Of a stretch of 64,000 nucleotides of DNA, positions 48,470 to 58,113 are shown one piece after another. The DNA comes from Xanthobacteraceae bacterium (GTDB lineage: Bacteria; Pseudomonadota; Alphaproteobacteria; Rhizobiales; Xanthobacteraceae). Numbering within the stretch: the first letter of the stretch is position 1; every line of letters begins with the position of its first letter. The position numbers and the translations under genes were made by a program. The stretch lies in the NCBI GenBank assembly GCA_019635635.1, contig JAHBZB010000002.1, forward strand, positions 62,001-126,000, read 5' to 3'. The notes beneath the pieces are model-generated. The model was not told where the DNA came from and did not search any database. It saw nothing but the letters and a program-made list of their open reading frames with translations.

Positions 48470-49666
48470 GTGGCGTCTAATCGTTCGCGCACAGCAGGCA
48501 GACATTTTCTCCAGATCCCCGGCCCATCGCCGATTCCGGACCGCGTTTTGCGGGCGATGGACATGCCGATTATCGATCATCGTGGACCGGCATTCGGCAA
48601 GCTCGCCCGCCGCGTACTCGACGGCGTAAAGACGATTTTCAAGACCACGAACCCGGTCATTATCTTTCCGTCGTCCGGCACCGGCGCGTGGGAAGCGGCT
48701 CTCGTCAACACGCTCTCGCCCGGCGACCAGGTGCTGATGTTCGAGACCGGCCAGTTCGGCACGCTCTGGAAAAAGATGGCCGAGAAGCTCGGCATCGTTC
48801 CGGTCTTCATCCAGAGCGACTGGCGCACCGGCGCCGACCCGAAGGCAATCGAAGCGAAGCTCCGTGAGGACAAAGAGAAGAAGATCAAGGCGGTCGCCGT
48901 TCTTCATAACGAGACATCGACGGGCTGCGTTTCGCCGGTCGCCGAAGTCCGCAAGGCGATCGACGCCGCCGGACATCCCGCGCTCCTGCTCGTCGATACG
49001 ATTTCCTCGCTTGCCTCGATCGACTATCGCCATGACGAATGGGGCGTCGATGTCACGGTCGGCGGCTCGCAGAAGGGTTTGATGCTGCCTCCCGGCATTT
49101 CGTTCAACGCGGTCAGCGACAAGGCGCTCGCGGCGTCGAAGACCTCGAAGCTTCCGAAGTCGTTCTTCGGCTGGGAAGAGATGCTCGCGATGAACAAAAC
49201 CGATTTCTTCCCCTATACACCGGCAACGAACGTTCTCTTCGGCCTCGCCGAGGCGATCGATATGCTGCACGAGGAAGGCCTTGAGAACGTATTCGCGCGG
49301 CATGATCGTCTTGCCGAAGCGACCCGTCGCGCGGTGCGCACATGGGGCCTCGAGATTTTCTGCAAAGAGCCGAAGCACTACTCCTCGACGATCACCGCCA
49401 TCTTCCTCCCGGAAAGCCACAACGCCGACCAGTTCCGCGCGACCGCGCTGGATAACTTCGACATCTCCTACGGCGCGAGTTTCGGCCCCTATGCCGGCAA
49501 GTATTTCCGCATTGGCCACCTCGGCGACATCAACGACGGCACCCTCCTCGGCGCGCTTGCGTTGACCGAAATGGCACTCGGTGTCGCCGGCGTTCCGCAT
49601 AAGAAGGGCGGAACGCAGGCGGCGATGGACTATCTCGCGGAAGACGCCAAGAAGCGCGGAAACTGA
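48470..49666 (+). CDS. Serine--glyoxylate aminotransferase family protein
   Basis: A 398-residue class V PLP aminotransferase. GRHFLQIPGPSPIPDRVLRAM is the N-terminal signature of serine-glyoxylate/alanine-glyoxylate aminotransferases, and the PLP lysine is K202 in GGSQKGLMLPPG. The reaction transfers the amino group of serine to glyoxylate, giving glycine and hydroxypyruvate. The frame opens at a TTG at 48437; the GTG at 48470, with a GGGGGA upstream, is preferred. It is convergent with the DenD-like gene, four bases apart. Confidence 0.85.
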   Translation: MASNRSRTAGRHFLQIPGPSPIPDRVLRAMDMPIIDHRGPAFGKLARRVLDGVKTIFKTTNPVIIFPSSGTGAWEAALVNTLSPGDQVLMFETGQFGTLWKKMAEKLGIVPVFIQSDWRTGADPKAIEAKLREDKEKKIKAVAVLHNETSTGCVSPVAEVRKAIDAAGHPALLLVDTISSLASIDYRHDEWGVDVTVGGSQKGLMLPPGISFNAVSDKALAASKTSKLPKSFFGWEEMLAMNKTDFFPYTPATNVLFGLAEAIDMLHEEGLENVFARHDRLAEATRRAVRTWGLEIFCKEPKHYSSTITAIFLPESHNADQFRATALDNFDISYGASFGPYAGKYFRIGHLGDINDGTLLGALALTEMALGVAGVPHKKGGTQAAMDYLAEDAKKRGN

Positions 49667-49670
49667 CGGG

Positions 49671-50657
49671 TTACGCGACGTAGTTGCCCTGCAACTCGTC
49701 CTCGATATGCAGCTTCACGATATCGTCGAAAGTCTTTTCGGCGGTCGTGAAGCCGAGCGACTTCGCGCGTGACGTATCGAAGTTACGCGGCCAGCCCGAC
49801 ACAATCCGCATGATGGCCTGATCCGGTTCGCGGCGGATGCGCTTGATGACGTTTTTGCCCGCGACGCGCTCGAGGCCTGCGATCTGCTCGCCGACCGTCA
49901 CAGACAAGCCCGGCATCGATAGATTGACGCGGTTACTCAGCTTCGCGATGTCGATGGTCGCCGCGTGCATCAGGAATCCGATCGCCGAACGCGGCGAGGC
50001 ATGCCAGTGCCGCACCTCTTCGGAAACCGGCAGCACCGCCTCCACGCCGTTCAGCGGTTCGCGGATGATGTTGGAGAAGAAGCCGGACGCCGCCTTGTTC
50101 GGCTTCCCCGGGCGGACGCAGATCGTCGGCAGGCGGATGCCGACGCCTTCGAGAATGCCGCGGCGCGCGTAGTCCGCCAGCATTAATTCGCCCATGGCCT
50201 TCTGCGTGCCGTAGCTCGTGAGCGGAGTTTCGAAAAATTCGTCGCCGATGGCGTCGGGAAACGGCGCGCCAAAAACCGCGATGGAGGAAGTGAAGATGAC
50301 ACGCGGCTTGTAGCCGCCGCCGACCCTTTTGATTGCGTCCAGAAGAAAGCGCGTGCCATCCAGATTGATGCGATAGCCTTTGTCCAGATCGGCTTCCGCC
50401 TCGCCGGACACAATCGCCGCTAGATGGAAGATCATGTCAGGCTTCGCCGCGACCAGCTTTTCCACTTCTCCCGGCATGGAAAAGTCCGATGCTGACGCGC
50501 TGACCGGAAACGAAGCATTCTCAGGCAGAGCCGGCATGACGACGTCATGCAAGGTCAAGCTGGAAATCTCGCGCGAGCCGATGCGTTGCTCCTTCAGCAA
50601 ACGCTCGGTGAGCTTGCGGCCGATCATGCCGGCCGCGCCTAAGATCAATACATGCAT
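49671..50657 (-). CDS. denD: D-erythronate dehydrogenase-like NAD-dependent epimerase/dehydratase
   Basis: A 328-residue extended SDR. The NAD loop is GAAGMIGRK at 7-15, the catalytic YGTQK is near residue 150, and HLAAIVSGEAEADLDKGY matches the D-erythronate dehydrogenase group (DenD), which oxidises D-erythronate at C2. The gene symbol is by similarity only. It starts three bases after the second permease stop and so belongs to the transport operon. The downstream OtnC, OtnI and kinase genes of erythronate catabolism are absent. Confidence 0.7.
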   Translation of the reverse strand: MHVLILGAAGMIGRKLTERLLKEQRIGSREISSLTLHDVVMPALPENASFPVSASASDFSMPGEVEKLVAAKPDMIFHLAAIVSGEAEADLDKGYRINLDGTRFLLDAIKRVGGGYKPRVIFTSSIAVFGAPFPDAIGDEFFETPLTSYGTQKAMGELMLADYARRGILEGVGIRLPTICVRPGKPNKAASGFFSNIIREPLNGVEAVLPVSEEVRHWHASPRSAIGFLMHAATIDIAKLSNRVNLSMPGLSVTVGEQIAGLERVAGKNVIKRIRREPDQAIMRIVSGWPRNFDTSRAKSLGFTTAEKTFDDIVKLHIEDELQGNYVA

Positions 50658-50660
50658 GGC

Positions 50661-51575
50661 TTATTCCTTGACCGCGCCCGTCATCGCCGAAACGTAATGT
50701 TCGACGAAGAATGCATACAGTATGACGAGCGGCAGCGATCCGACCAGCGCACCCGCCATCAGCGAGCCCCAGCGATAAACGTCGCCGTCCACGAGTTCGC
50801 TCACGATCGCGACCGGCACGGTCTTGTTCTGCACCGAGGTCGTCAACGTCAAGGCGTAGATGAACTCGTTCCAGCAAAGCGTGAAGGAGAAGATGAAGGC
50901 CGATATCAGGCCCGGCACCGCGAGCGGCAGGATGATCTTCGTCAGGATTTGCCAGCGGCTTGCGCCATCGATCAGCGCGCATTCCTCAAGCTCGAACGGG
51001 ATGGTCTTGAAGTATCCCATGAGCAACCAGGTCGAGAACGGAATCAGGATCGTCGGATATACGAGGATCAGCGCGAGCGGCGAGTCGAACAGGCCGTAGA
51101 AGTGTATGACCGACGCGAGCGGAATGAACAGGATCGACGGCGGCACGAGGTACGCCATGAAGATCGTGGCGCCGACAATCTGCGAGCCTCGAAACTTGAG
51201 CCGCGCAATCGCGTAGGCCGCAAGCACGCTCGCGAAGATTGAGAGGAACGTGGCGCCGGTCGCGACGTACATCGTATTCCAGAGCCAGCGTGGATATTGC
51301 GTGCCGAACAGGAGCTTCTTGATGTGATCGAGCGTCGGCTCGACAACCCAGAACGGGTTGTAGGTATCCATGTCGATCAGTTGTGCGTTCGGTTTCACGG
51401 AGGTCAGCGCCATCCAGTAAAACGGAAACAGCAGGATCAGCATGATGAGTCCGAGCGGCAGCCAAAGCGTTACGATCCGGCGCGGAATGGACTCCAGATA
51501 GGTCATGCCCTCCTGCGTGTCGGAGGTCAGCACCTGCGTCGCCGTTACCGGCTTTTCGGCGGCGGCGTCAGTCAT
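50661..51575 (-). CDS. Sugar ABC transporter permease (MalG/UgpE-like)
   Basis: A 304-residue permease of the carbohydrate uptake family with about six helices (LWLPLGLIMLILLFPFYWMAL is the first) and the EAA loop in ECALIDGASRWQILTKIILPLAVP. ATG at 51575 overlaps the upstream permease gene by eight bases; ATG at 51587 would overlap by 20. It pairs with the MalF-like subunit. Confidence 0.87.
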   Translation of the reverse strand: MTDAAAEKPVTATQVLTSDTQEGMTYLESIPRRIVTLWLPLGLIMLILLFPFYWMALTSVKPNAQLIDMDTYNPFWVVEPTLDHIKKLLFGTQYPRWLWNTMYVATGATFLSIFASVLAAYAIARLKFRGSQIVGATIFMAYLVPPSILFIPLASVIHFYGLFDSPLALILVYPTILIPFSTWLLMGYFKTIPFELEECALIDGASRWQILTKIILPLAVPGLISAFIFSFTLCWNEFIYALTLTTSVQNKTVPVAIVSELVDGDVYRWGSLMAGALVGSLPLVILYAFFVEHYVSAMTGAVKE

Positions 51576-52521
51576 TGCCTTCACCATGCTGCCATTTGCG
51601 CCGTTGCAGGCCGAACCACGAAATCATGATCGCGGCCAGCAGGAACGGGATCATCGCGGTAGCGATCGCAGCGCCCTCGCCCAGCCGCCCGCTCAGGATG
51701 CCGCGCTGATATGAAAGCGTCGCCATCAAATGCGTCGCATTCACAGGTCCGCCGCGCGTCATCGCCCAGATCAGCTGGAAGTCCGTGAAGGTGAAAAGCA
51801 CCGAGAACGTCATCACCACCGCGATGATCGGAGTCAGCAACGGATAGGTCACATAGCGGAAGCGCTGCCACGCGGATGCGCCATCCAGTGTCGCCGCCTC
51901 ATAGAGCGACGGCGAGACCGTCTGAAGACCGGCGAGCAGCGTAATTGCGACGAATGGAACGCCGCGCCAGATATTCGCGAAGATCAGGCTGCCGCGCGCC
52001 CAGTTGCCGTCGCCGAGGAAGTTGATGTTCTCCTGGATCAAGCCCATCTGCCGCAGCGACCAGGAAATGATCGAGAACTGCGCGTCGTAGATCCACCAGA
52101 AGGCAATCGCGGATAGCACCGTCGGCACGATAAACGGAATCAACACCACCGAGCGAATGATCGCCTTGAACGGCATGTGCCGGTTCAGGAGCAACGCAAG
52201 GTAAAGCCCGACCGCGAACTTGATGGCGCTCGCGACGATTGTGTAGAGCAGCGTATTGAAGACCGAGAGCCAGAAAATGCTGTCGTCCCAGAGCCACTCG
52301 TAATTCTCGAAGCCAACAAACTGTCCCGGCCGCGCGAGTCGCGCGTCGGTAAAGGAAAGCCAGATGCCGAGGATCAGTGGCCACGCGAGAAAGAGGATCA
52401 GGAAAATCGCCGCCGGCAGCATGAACCAGATCGCAAGCCAGTTGCGATTGGTCTTCAGCCGCGACCACAGCGACGGCTCGCCGCTTCGCGAAACTTCAGC
52501 CGTTTCCTCGACCGTGCTCAT
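51568..52521 (-). CDS. Sugar ABC transporter permease (MalF/UgpA-like)
   Basis: A 317-residue permease with six helices and the EAA loop in YEAATLDGASAWQRFRYVTYPLLTP. The frame is open to 52536, but the ATG at 52521 gives MSTVEETAEV, more family-like. It lies 64 bases downstream of the binding-protein gene. Confidence 0.87.
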   Translation of the reverse strand: MSTVEETAEVSRSGEPSLWSRLKTNRNWLAIWFMLPAAIFLILFLAWPLILGIWLSFTDARLARPGQFVGFENYEWLWDDSIFWLSVFNTLLYTIVASAIKFAVGLYLALLLNRHMPFKAIIRSVVLIPFIVPTVLSAIAFWWIYDAQFSIISWSLRQMGLIQENINFLGDGNWARGSLIFANIWRGVPFVAITLLAGLQTVSPSLYEAATLDGASAWQRFRYVTYPLLTPIIAVVMTFSVLFTFTDFQLIWAMTRGGPVNATHLMATLSYQRGILSGRLGEGAAIATAMIPFLLAAIMISWFGLQRRKWQHGEGND

Positions 52522-52585
52522 ACGTGCGGCTTCCAATCCGAAGAAATGAAGGCGGCGCGGATTTCCCGCGCCGCCGTTGCTTGTT

Positions 52586-53908
52586 CTAGCGATAGATACG
52601 CTGCGCCTGACGCTCGGCGATCTTGATCGCGCCCTTCACGTCCTCGCGGCCCGTGCAGTAGTTCGCGAACATATCGACGACGATGAAGTCGGCGATCGCG
52701 GCCGCCGCCTTCTCGCCGAGCGAGCCCTGGCCCGCGGGCGTGAGTGTGCGCTTGGCTACATCGCGATAGACCGTGTTCTTCGGATCCGCGGTCCAGATCG
52801 GATTGTTGTCGTAAGCGGCAAGGAAGTGCGAGAGATAACCCTGCGCCGCCGAAATCCACGGATTGAAGTTCTCCGCTTCCTGCATGAAGGCCGCGAAGGC
52901 TTTGCAAGCCTGCGGCGCCTTCGTGAAGTTGAAGGTCAGGATCGGGAACGCGAGATGCAGTTCCGTCGGCTTGCCGACCGGCCCGATCGGCAGATAGGCG
53001 TGGTTCATGTCTTCCGCGATCTGCGGCGCGCTCTTCTTCGCGGTGACGTAGATCGAGATGCCGTTCAGCGTCAGGTACAGATCGCCTGCGACGAAGGCCT
53101 TGTTGTTCGACGAGTCGTTCCACGACGCGGTGCCGGGAATGAAGTTATCGTAGAGCTGCTTGACGTATTCGAGCGAGGCTGCGGTTTCGGGCGAGTTGAT
53201 GACCACCTTGTCGTTCTTGTCGACAAGGTTGCCGCCGAAGGTCCACAGCGCCCAGTGCAGCCAGGTGTTCGCGTCACCCGAAGCATGGCCGAGCGCCATG
53301 CCGGCCGGCGTGTTGTTCTTCTTCAGCGCCTTCACGAGTTCGAGGAAGCCAGCGGTGTCCTTCGGGAATTCCTTGAAGCCGGCCTTTTCCATCGCGCTGA
53401 TGCGATAGTTCATCAGGCCGCCGGTGGTCGCCACCGGAATACCGATCCACTTGCCCTTGGACTTGCCGTAGGCCTCAGCCGCTGGGAACCAGCCGCCGTA
53501 CTTCTTGCCGAGATAATTGGCGACGTCGGTGACGTCGAGGCACTTCTCCGGGAAGAGATGCGGCAGCGAATAGAGACCCCATACCATGTCGAGGCCCTGG
53601 CCGGTGTTCGCGGCGACCGACGCCTTCGGCTGAATGTCGTCGAAAGACTCGTTCGAGATATTGACGGTAACGCCAGTCGCCTTCTGGAACGCTTCCACCA
53701 TCTTCATAAAGGCAGCGTCTTCCGCCTCGACGAAACGGCGCCAGCGCAACACATTGATCTTGGCGCCCTTCTCCGGCTTCCACGGCGCGGCCTGCGCCCA
53801 GGCGGTCGCGTAGTTCAACAATTGATCGGCACCTACGGTCGCAATGGTGGCCGCCGCGGCTGAACCCTTCAGCAACGAACGGCGGTTCATTTCAAACTTT
53901 TTGTCCAT
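52586..53908 (-). CDS. Sugar ABC transporter substrate-binding protein, Tat-exported
   Basis: A 440-residue family 1 solute-binding protein. The N-terminus has a twin-arginine signal, NRRSLLKGSAAAATIATVG at residues 8-26, so it is probably exported folded by the Tat system. The mature protein contains MVEAFQKATGVTVNISNESF and WTFGGNLVDKNDKVV, typical of extracellular sugar-binding proteins. GGAGG sits five bases before the start. It is the second gene of the operon, 40 bases after the ATPase. Confidence 0.88.
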   Translation of the reverse strand: MDKKFEMNRRSLLKGSAAAATIATVGADQLLNYATAWAQAAPWKPEKGAKINVLRWRRFVEAEDAAFMKMVEAFQKATGVTVNISNESFDDIQPKASVAANTGQGLDMVWGLYSLPHLFPEKCLDVTDVANYLGKKYGGWFPAAEAYGKSKGKWIGIPVATTGGLMNYRISAMEKAGFKEFPKDTAGFLELVKALKKNNTPAGMALGHASGDANTWLHWALWTFGGNLVDKNDKVVINSPETAASLEYVKQLYDNFIPGTASWNDSSNNKAFVAGDLYLTLNGISIYVTAKKSAPQIAEDMNHAYLPIGPVGKPTELHLAFPILTFNFTKAPQACKAFAAFMQEAENFNPWISAAQGYLSHFLAAYDNNPIWTADPKNTVYRDVAKRTLTPAGQGSLGEKAAAAIADFIVVDMFANYCTGREDVKGAIKIAERQAQRIYR

Positions 53909-53948
53909 GATTTCCTCCCGTGGACGGTCTTTTCTTCAAAAGGCTTCG

Positions 53949-55010
53949 CTAGATTCTTTTTCCGGTATCCTTGGCGAAGAGGTGAGCCGCGTCCGCGCGC
54001 GGGCGCAGCGAAATCTTGTCGCCAGGCTTTACGCTCTGGCGTTCGCGGAAAACGGCAATGACTTCCTGATTGCCGATCCGCGCGACAATCTGGGTTTCCG
54101 ATCCAGTCGGTTCGACGACGACGACTTCCGCCGGCAAGCCGCCTTCGCCCATCTCGAAATGCTCCGGGCGAATTCCGTAGACGACATCACGGCCGCCCTC
54201 GCCTTGCGGCATTGTCTTCAGCGGCAGCTTCTGGCCTTGCGCGGTCTCGACATAAGCCGAGCCATTCGCCTGCAACTTGCCGTCGAGAAAATTCATCGCC
54301 GGCGATCCGATGAAGCCCGCGACGAACTGATTGGCCGGACGGTCGTACAGATCGAGCGGCGCGCCCATCTGTTCGATGATGCCGTCGTGCATGACAACGA
54401 TCTTGTCGGCCATGGTCATGGCTTCGATCTGGTCGTGCGTGACATAGACGGTGGTGGTCTTGAGGCGCTGATGTAGTTCCTTGATTTCGGTGCGCATGGC
54501 AACGCGCAGCTTGGCGTCGAGATTCGAAAGCGGTTCGTCGAACAGGAACACCTGCGGATCGCGCACGATGGCGCGGCCCATAGCGACGCGCTGGCGCTGG
54601 CCGCCGGAAAGCTGGCGTGGATAGCGCTCAAGCAGCGGCGTCAGGCCGAGAATATTCGCGGCTTTGTTTACGCGTTCGCCGATCTCGCTTTTGCTTGCGC
54701 CGCGCAGCATGAGCGAGAAGCCCATGTTCTTCGCGACCGTCATGTGCGGATAGAGCGCGTAGTTCTGAAACACCATCGCAATGTCGCGCTCTTTGGGATG
54801 AACCTTGTTCACCACGCGCCCGCCGATGGAAATCGTGCCGGAGGTTATGTTTTCGAGCCCCGCGAGCATGCGCAGCAAGGTCGATTTTCCGCAGCCCGAT
54901 GGTCCCACGAGTACGACGAATTGTCCGTCCTCGATCGGAACGGAAACGCCGTGCAGAATTTCAACGTCGCCAAACGATTTGCGAACGTCCCGTATTTGCA
55001 CGGACGCCAT
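53949..55010 (-). CDS. Sugar ABC transporter ATPase (UgpC/MalK-like)
   Basis: A 353-residue ABC ATPase with Walker A GPSGCGKST at 36-44, [15 protein letters not shown], Walker B FLFDEPLSNLDAKLR and a C-terminal TOBE domain (about 235-350), the MalK/UgpC/MsmX layout. The frame extends to 55160, but the ATG at 55010 gives the family start. It heads the transport operon, divergent from the LacI-family gene, with two operator-like sites between them. Confidence 0.9.
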   Translation of the reverse strand: MASVQIRDVRKSFGDVEILHGVSVPIEDGQFVVLVGPSGCGKSTLLRMLAGLENITSGTISIGGRVVNKVHPKERDIAMVFQNYALYPHMTVAKNMGFSLMLRGASKSEIGERVNKAANILGLTPLLERYPRQLSGGQRQRVAMGRAIVRDPQVFLFDEPLSNLDAKLRVAMRTEIKELHQRLKTTTVYVTHDQIEAMTMADKIVVMHDGIIEQMGAPLDLYDRPANQFVAGFIGSPAMNFLDGKLQANGSAYVETAQGQKLPLKTMPQGEGGRDVVYGIRPEHFEMGEGGLPAEVVVVEPTGSETQIVARIGNQEVIAVFRERQSVKPGDKISLRPRADAAHLFAKDTGKRI

Positions 55011-55096
55011 TGCGGTCTCTCCCTGACGTGCGAGCAGTCGCCGCGTGTTCGCGGTCGCCGCTTTCTTGTTCGCTTTCCAAAGAGTTTGGCCGCTCG

Positions 55097-55125
55097 TGGT
55101 AGCGCTGTCAATCGGTGCTCTACCG
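55097..55125 (+). promoter_or_regulatory. Candidate LacI-family operators between the transport operon and regulator
   Basis: TGGTAGCGCTGTCA (55097-55110) is a partial palindrome with the CG centre usual for LacI-family operators, five of seven pairs symmetrical. Three bases on, 55113-55125 reads CGGTGCTCTACCG, whose reverse complement shares GGTAG-GC with the first. The sites are 87 bases from the ATPase start and 36-64 bases from the lacI-type start, placed to control both. Confidence 0.55.
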
Positions 55126-55160
55126 TGATATTCAACATCAATCGCGATATAAGGCTGCAA

Positions 55161-56192
55161 ATGGCAAGAAAGCGGTCAAAGGCGGGGGCGATCCGGCTCA
55201 CGGAAGTCGCAAAACTTGCGGGGGTCAGCCCGATCACCGCGTCGCGCTTCTTCCGTAATCCGGAAGCGCTCTCCGTTAGCAAGCGCGAAAGAGTTGAAAG
55301 CGCCGCAAAGGAGCTCGGCTATGTGCCGAACTTGGCCGCGCGGGCGCTCGCCTCGCAGCGCACCGAAGTCATCGGCGTCCTGATTCCGTCGCTCACGAAC
55401 AACGTCTTCAACGACGTATTGCGCGGCATTTACGACGCCTCCGAAGGCAGCCGCTACTCCATCCAGTTCGTGAACACGCGCTACAGCATCCTGCAAGAGG
55501 AGAAGCTGTTGCGGCTGTTCCAGGCACAGAAGCCTTCCGGATTGATCGTCACCGGCATCAACCAGACCGAAGCCTCCATCGACATCATGAAGGCGATGAA
55601 CTGCCCGATCGTGCAGATCATGGAAATCGGGCCGGAGCCGGTCGATATGATGGTGGGATTTTCTCATTATGACGCGGCGTTCGCGGCAGTTTCTCATCTG
55701 ATTTCTCAAGGGCGCCGCAGGATCGGGATTATCGGCGCGCGGATGGACCCCCGCGTGCAGCGCCGTCTCGAGGGCTATCGCGATGCCATGAAACAGGCGG
55801 GCCTCGCGGACCCCGCGCTGATCCTGACGACGCCTACGCCCACCGGAATGACACTCGGGGGCACCCTGCTCGCCGATCTGCTCGCGCAGGTGCCGGACCT
55901 CGACGCGGTGTTCTGTATCAATGACGACCTCGCGCTCGGCGCGCTGTTTGAGTGCCAGCGCCGGCAAATTCCGGTGCCGGAGAAGCTCGCAATCGTCGGC
56001 TTCAACGACATGGAATTCATGGCCTCCGCCTTTCCGTCGCTCTCCAGCGTGCGGACCAACCGCTACGAGATGGGCCGCGACGCCGTGACCATGCTGATCG
56101 ACGCGATTGAAGGCCGCCGCCCCGAAAAGCCGGTTGTCGATCTCGGCTTTGAACTGATGGTGCGCGGAAGCTCCGCGCGGCCCCGCGCCTAA
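55161..56192 (+). CDS. LacI-family transcriptional regulator
   Basis: A 343-residue regulator with an N-terminal helix-turn-helix (IRLTEVAKLAGVSPITASRFF, about 11-31) and a periplasmic-binding-protein-like effector domain with VIGVLIPSLTNNVFNDVL. It resembles GntR-type (gluconate) and related LacI members. AAGG lies six bases before the ATG; the much longer open frame is discarded. Its position between the transport and catabolic operons, and shared operator-like sites, point to control of both, with a sugar or sugar acid as likely inducer. Confidence 0.92.
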   Translation: MARKRSKAGAIRLTEVAKLAGVSPITASRFFRNPEALSVSKRERVESAAKELGYVPNLAARALASQRTEVIGVLIPSLTNNVFNDVLRGIYDASEGSRYSIQFVNTRYSILQEEKLLRLFQAQKPSGLIVTGINQTEASIDIMKAMNCPIVQIMEIGPEPVDMMVGFSHYDAAFAAVSHLISQGRRRIGIIGARMDPRVQRRLEGYRDAMKQAGLADPALILTTPTPTGMTLGGTLLADLLAQVPDLDAVFCINDDLALGALFECQRRQIPVPEKLAIVGFNDMEFMASAFPSLSSVRTNRYEMGRDAVTMLIDAIEGRRPEKPVVDLGFELMVRGSSARPRA

Positions 56193-56220
56193 GCGCCACA
56201 CCGCTATCTTTCAAAGAAAA

Positions 56221-56234
56221 TGGTAGCGCTGTCT
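56221..56234 (+). promoter_or_regulatory. Candidate LacI-family operator upstream of the dehydratase operon
   Basis: TGGTAGCGCTGTC here is identical over 13 bases to the site at 55097. It lies in the 97-base gap between the regulator stop and the dehydratase start, 56 bases before that start, where a repressor could block a promoter. Confidence 0.55.
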
Positions 56235-56289
56235 TTTGGCCGGGATTAGTGTATTTCCCTCGCCTTCGCGTCCGCTGCGGGAGAAATTT

Positions 56290-58101
56290 ATGTCCAAATC
56301 CGGAAACGGCTCCGACAAGAAGCCGAAATTGCGCTCCCGCCTGTGGTTCGACGATTCCGCCGACCCTGCGATGACCGCGCTCTATCTTGAGCGCTACCTG
56401 AATTACGGCCTCACCCGCCAGGAACTGCAATCCGGCAAGCCGATCATCGGCATTGCACAGACCGGGAGTGATCTTTCGCCCTGTAACCGGCATCATCTCG
56501 AGCTCGCGCATCGCGTGCGCGAGGGTATCCGCGAGGCCGGCGGCGTCGCGATGGAATTTCCCTGCCACCCGATTCAGGAAACCGGGAAACGGCCGACCGC
56601 GGCGCTCGACCGCAACCTCGCCTATCTCTCGCTGGTCGAAGTGCTGTTCGGCTACCCGCTCGACGGCGTCGTGCTGACGACCGGCTGCGACAAGACCACG
56701 CCGGCCTGCCTTATGGCGGCGGCGACCGTGAACATTCCGGCGATCGTGCTCTCCGGCGGACCGATGCTGAACGGCTGGTTCAACGGCGAGCGCACCGGCT
56801 CCGGCACCGTGGTCTGGAAATCGCGCGAGCGCCTTGCCGCGGGCGAAATCGACTACGAAGAATTCATGGACATTGTCGCTTCGTCCGCGCCGTCGGTCGG
56901 CCATTGCAACACCATGGGCACCGCTTCGACGATGAATTCGCTTGCCGAAGCGCTCGGCATGTCGCTGCCGGGTTGCGCCGCGATCCCCGCCCCTTATCGC
57001 GAGCGCGGGCAGATTTCCTACCTCACCGGGAAGCGCATCGTTGAAATGGTGTGGGAAGACCTGAAGCCTTCCGATATCCTGACCAAGAAAGCGTTCGAGA
57101 ACGCGATCGTCGTCAATTCCGCGATCGGCGGCTCGACCAATGCCCCGATTCATTTGAACGCGCTCGCGCGTCATGTCGGCGTCGAACTGTCGGTGCAGGA
57201 CTGGCAGCGCGTCGGCCACAAAATTCCGTTGCTCGTGAACCTGCAACCGGCGGGCGCCTATCTCGGCGAGGAATATCACCGCGCAGGCGGCGTGCCCGCC
57301 GTGGTGCGCGAATTGATGACGAAGAAGAAAATCCACGAAGACGCGCTCACCGTGAACGGCAAGACCATGGGCGAGAACTGCAAGAGCGCGGCCCTGCCCG
57401 ATAAAGATGTGATCTGGTCCTACGACAAGCCGCTGGTCGCCGACGCCGGCTTCCTCGTGCTGTCCGGAAACCTCTTCGACAGCGCGATCATGAAGACGAG
57501 CGTGATCTCGAAGGAATTTCGCGACCGCTATCTCTCCAATCCGAAAGACCCGGATGCCTTCGAAGGCCGCGCCATCGTGTTCGACAGCCCGGAAGAATAT
57601 CATTCGCGTATCGACGATCCTTCGCTCAACATCGACGAGCACTGCATCCTGTTCATTCGCGGTACCGGGCCGATCGGCTATCCGGGCGGCGCGGAAGTCG
57701 TGAACATGCAGCCGCCCGCGGCGCTCATCAAACGCGGCATCAAATCCCTGCCCTGCATCGGCGACGGCCGGCAGTCCGGCACATCGGGCTCGCCTTCGAT
57801 CCTGAATGCGTCGCCGGAAGCGGCGGCCGGCGGCGGTCTCGCGATCCTGAAAACCGGTGACAGGGTTCGCATCGACCTGAGGAAAGGCGAAGCGAATATC
57901 CTGATTTCCGCCGACGAACTCGCGAAGCGACAGGCAGACCTGAAAGCCCAAGGCGGCTTCCATTATCCCGAGCATCACACGCCCTGGCAGGAGCTTTACC
58001 GCAACACGGTCGGCCAGCATGCGACCGGCGCGTGCCTAGAACTCGCCACGCGCTATCAAGACATCGCGGCAAAGTTCGGCACGCCGCGCCATTCTCACTA
58101 A
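56290..58101 (+). CDS. IlvD/Edd family sugar-acid dehydratase (D-xylonate/L-arabinonate type)
   Basis: A 603-residue [2Fe-2S] dehydratase converting an aldonate to the 2-keto-3-deoxy acid. Cluster cysteines are C65 ([10 protein letters not shown]), C133 ([11 protein letters not shown]) and C206 ([13 protein letters not shown]). The N-terminal DMTALYLER-like [17 protein letters not shown] and many later blocks closely follow Caulobacter XylD as I remember it. Substrates in the family include D-xylonate, L-arabinonate, D-fuconate and gluconate. The ATG at 56290 has GGGAG seven bases upstream; the longer frame is discarded. Two SDR genes follow. Confidence 0.88.
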   Translation: MSKSGNGSDKKPKLRSRLWFDDSADPAMTALYLERYLNYGLTRQELQSGKPIIGIAQTGSDLSPCNRHHLELAHRVREGIREAGGVAMEFPCHPIQETGKRPTAALDRNLAYLSLVEVLFGYPLDGVVLTTGCDKTTPACLMAAATVNIPAIVLSGGPMLNGWFNGERTGSGTVVWKSRERLAAGEIDYEEFMDIVASSAPSVGHCNTMGTASTMNSLAEALGMSLPGCAAIPAPYRERGQISYLTGKRIVEMVWEDLKPSDILTKKAFENAIVVNSAIGGSTNAPIHLNALARHVGVELSVQDWQRVGHKIPLLVNLQPAGAYLGEEYHRAGGVPAVVRELMTKKKIHEDALTVNGKTMGENCKSAALPDKDVIWSYDKPLVADAGFLVLSGNLFDSAIMKTSVISKEFRDRYLSNPKDPDAFEGRAIVFDSPEEYHSRIDDPSLNIDEHCILFIRGTGPIGYPGGAEVVNMQPPAALIKRGIKSLPCIGDGRQSGTSGSPSILNASPEAAAGGGLAILKTGDRVRIDLRKGEANILISADELAKRQADLKAQGGFHYPEHHTPWQELYRNTVGQHATGACLELATRYQDIAAKFGTPRHSH

Positions 58102-58113
58102 GGTTCGGATCTC

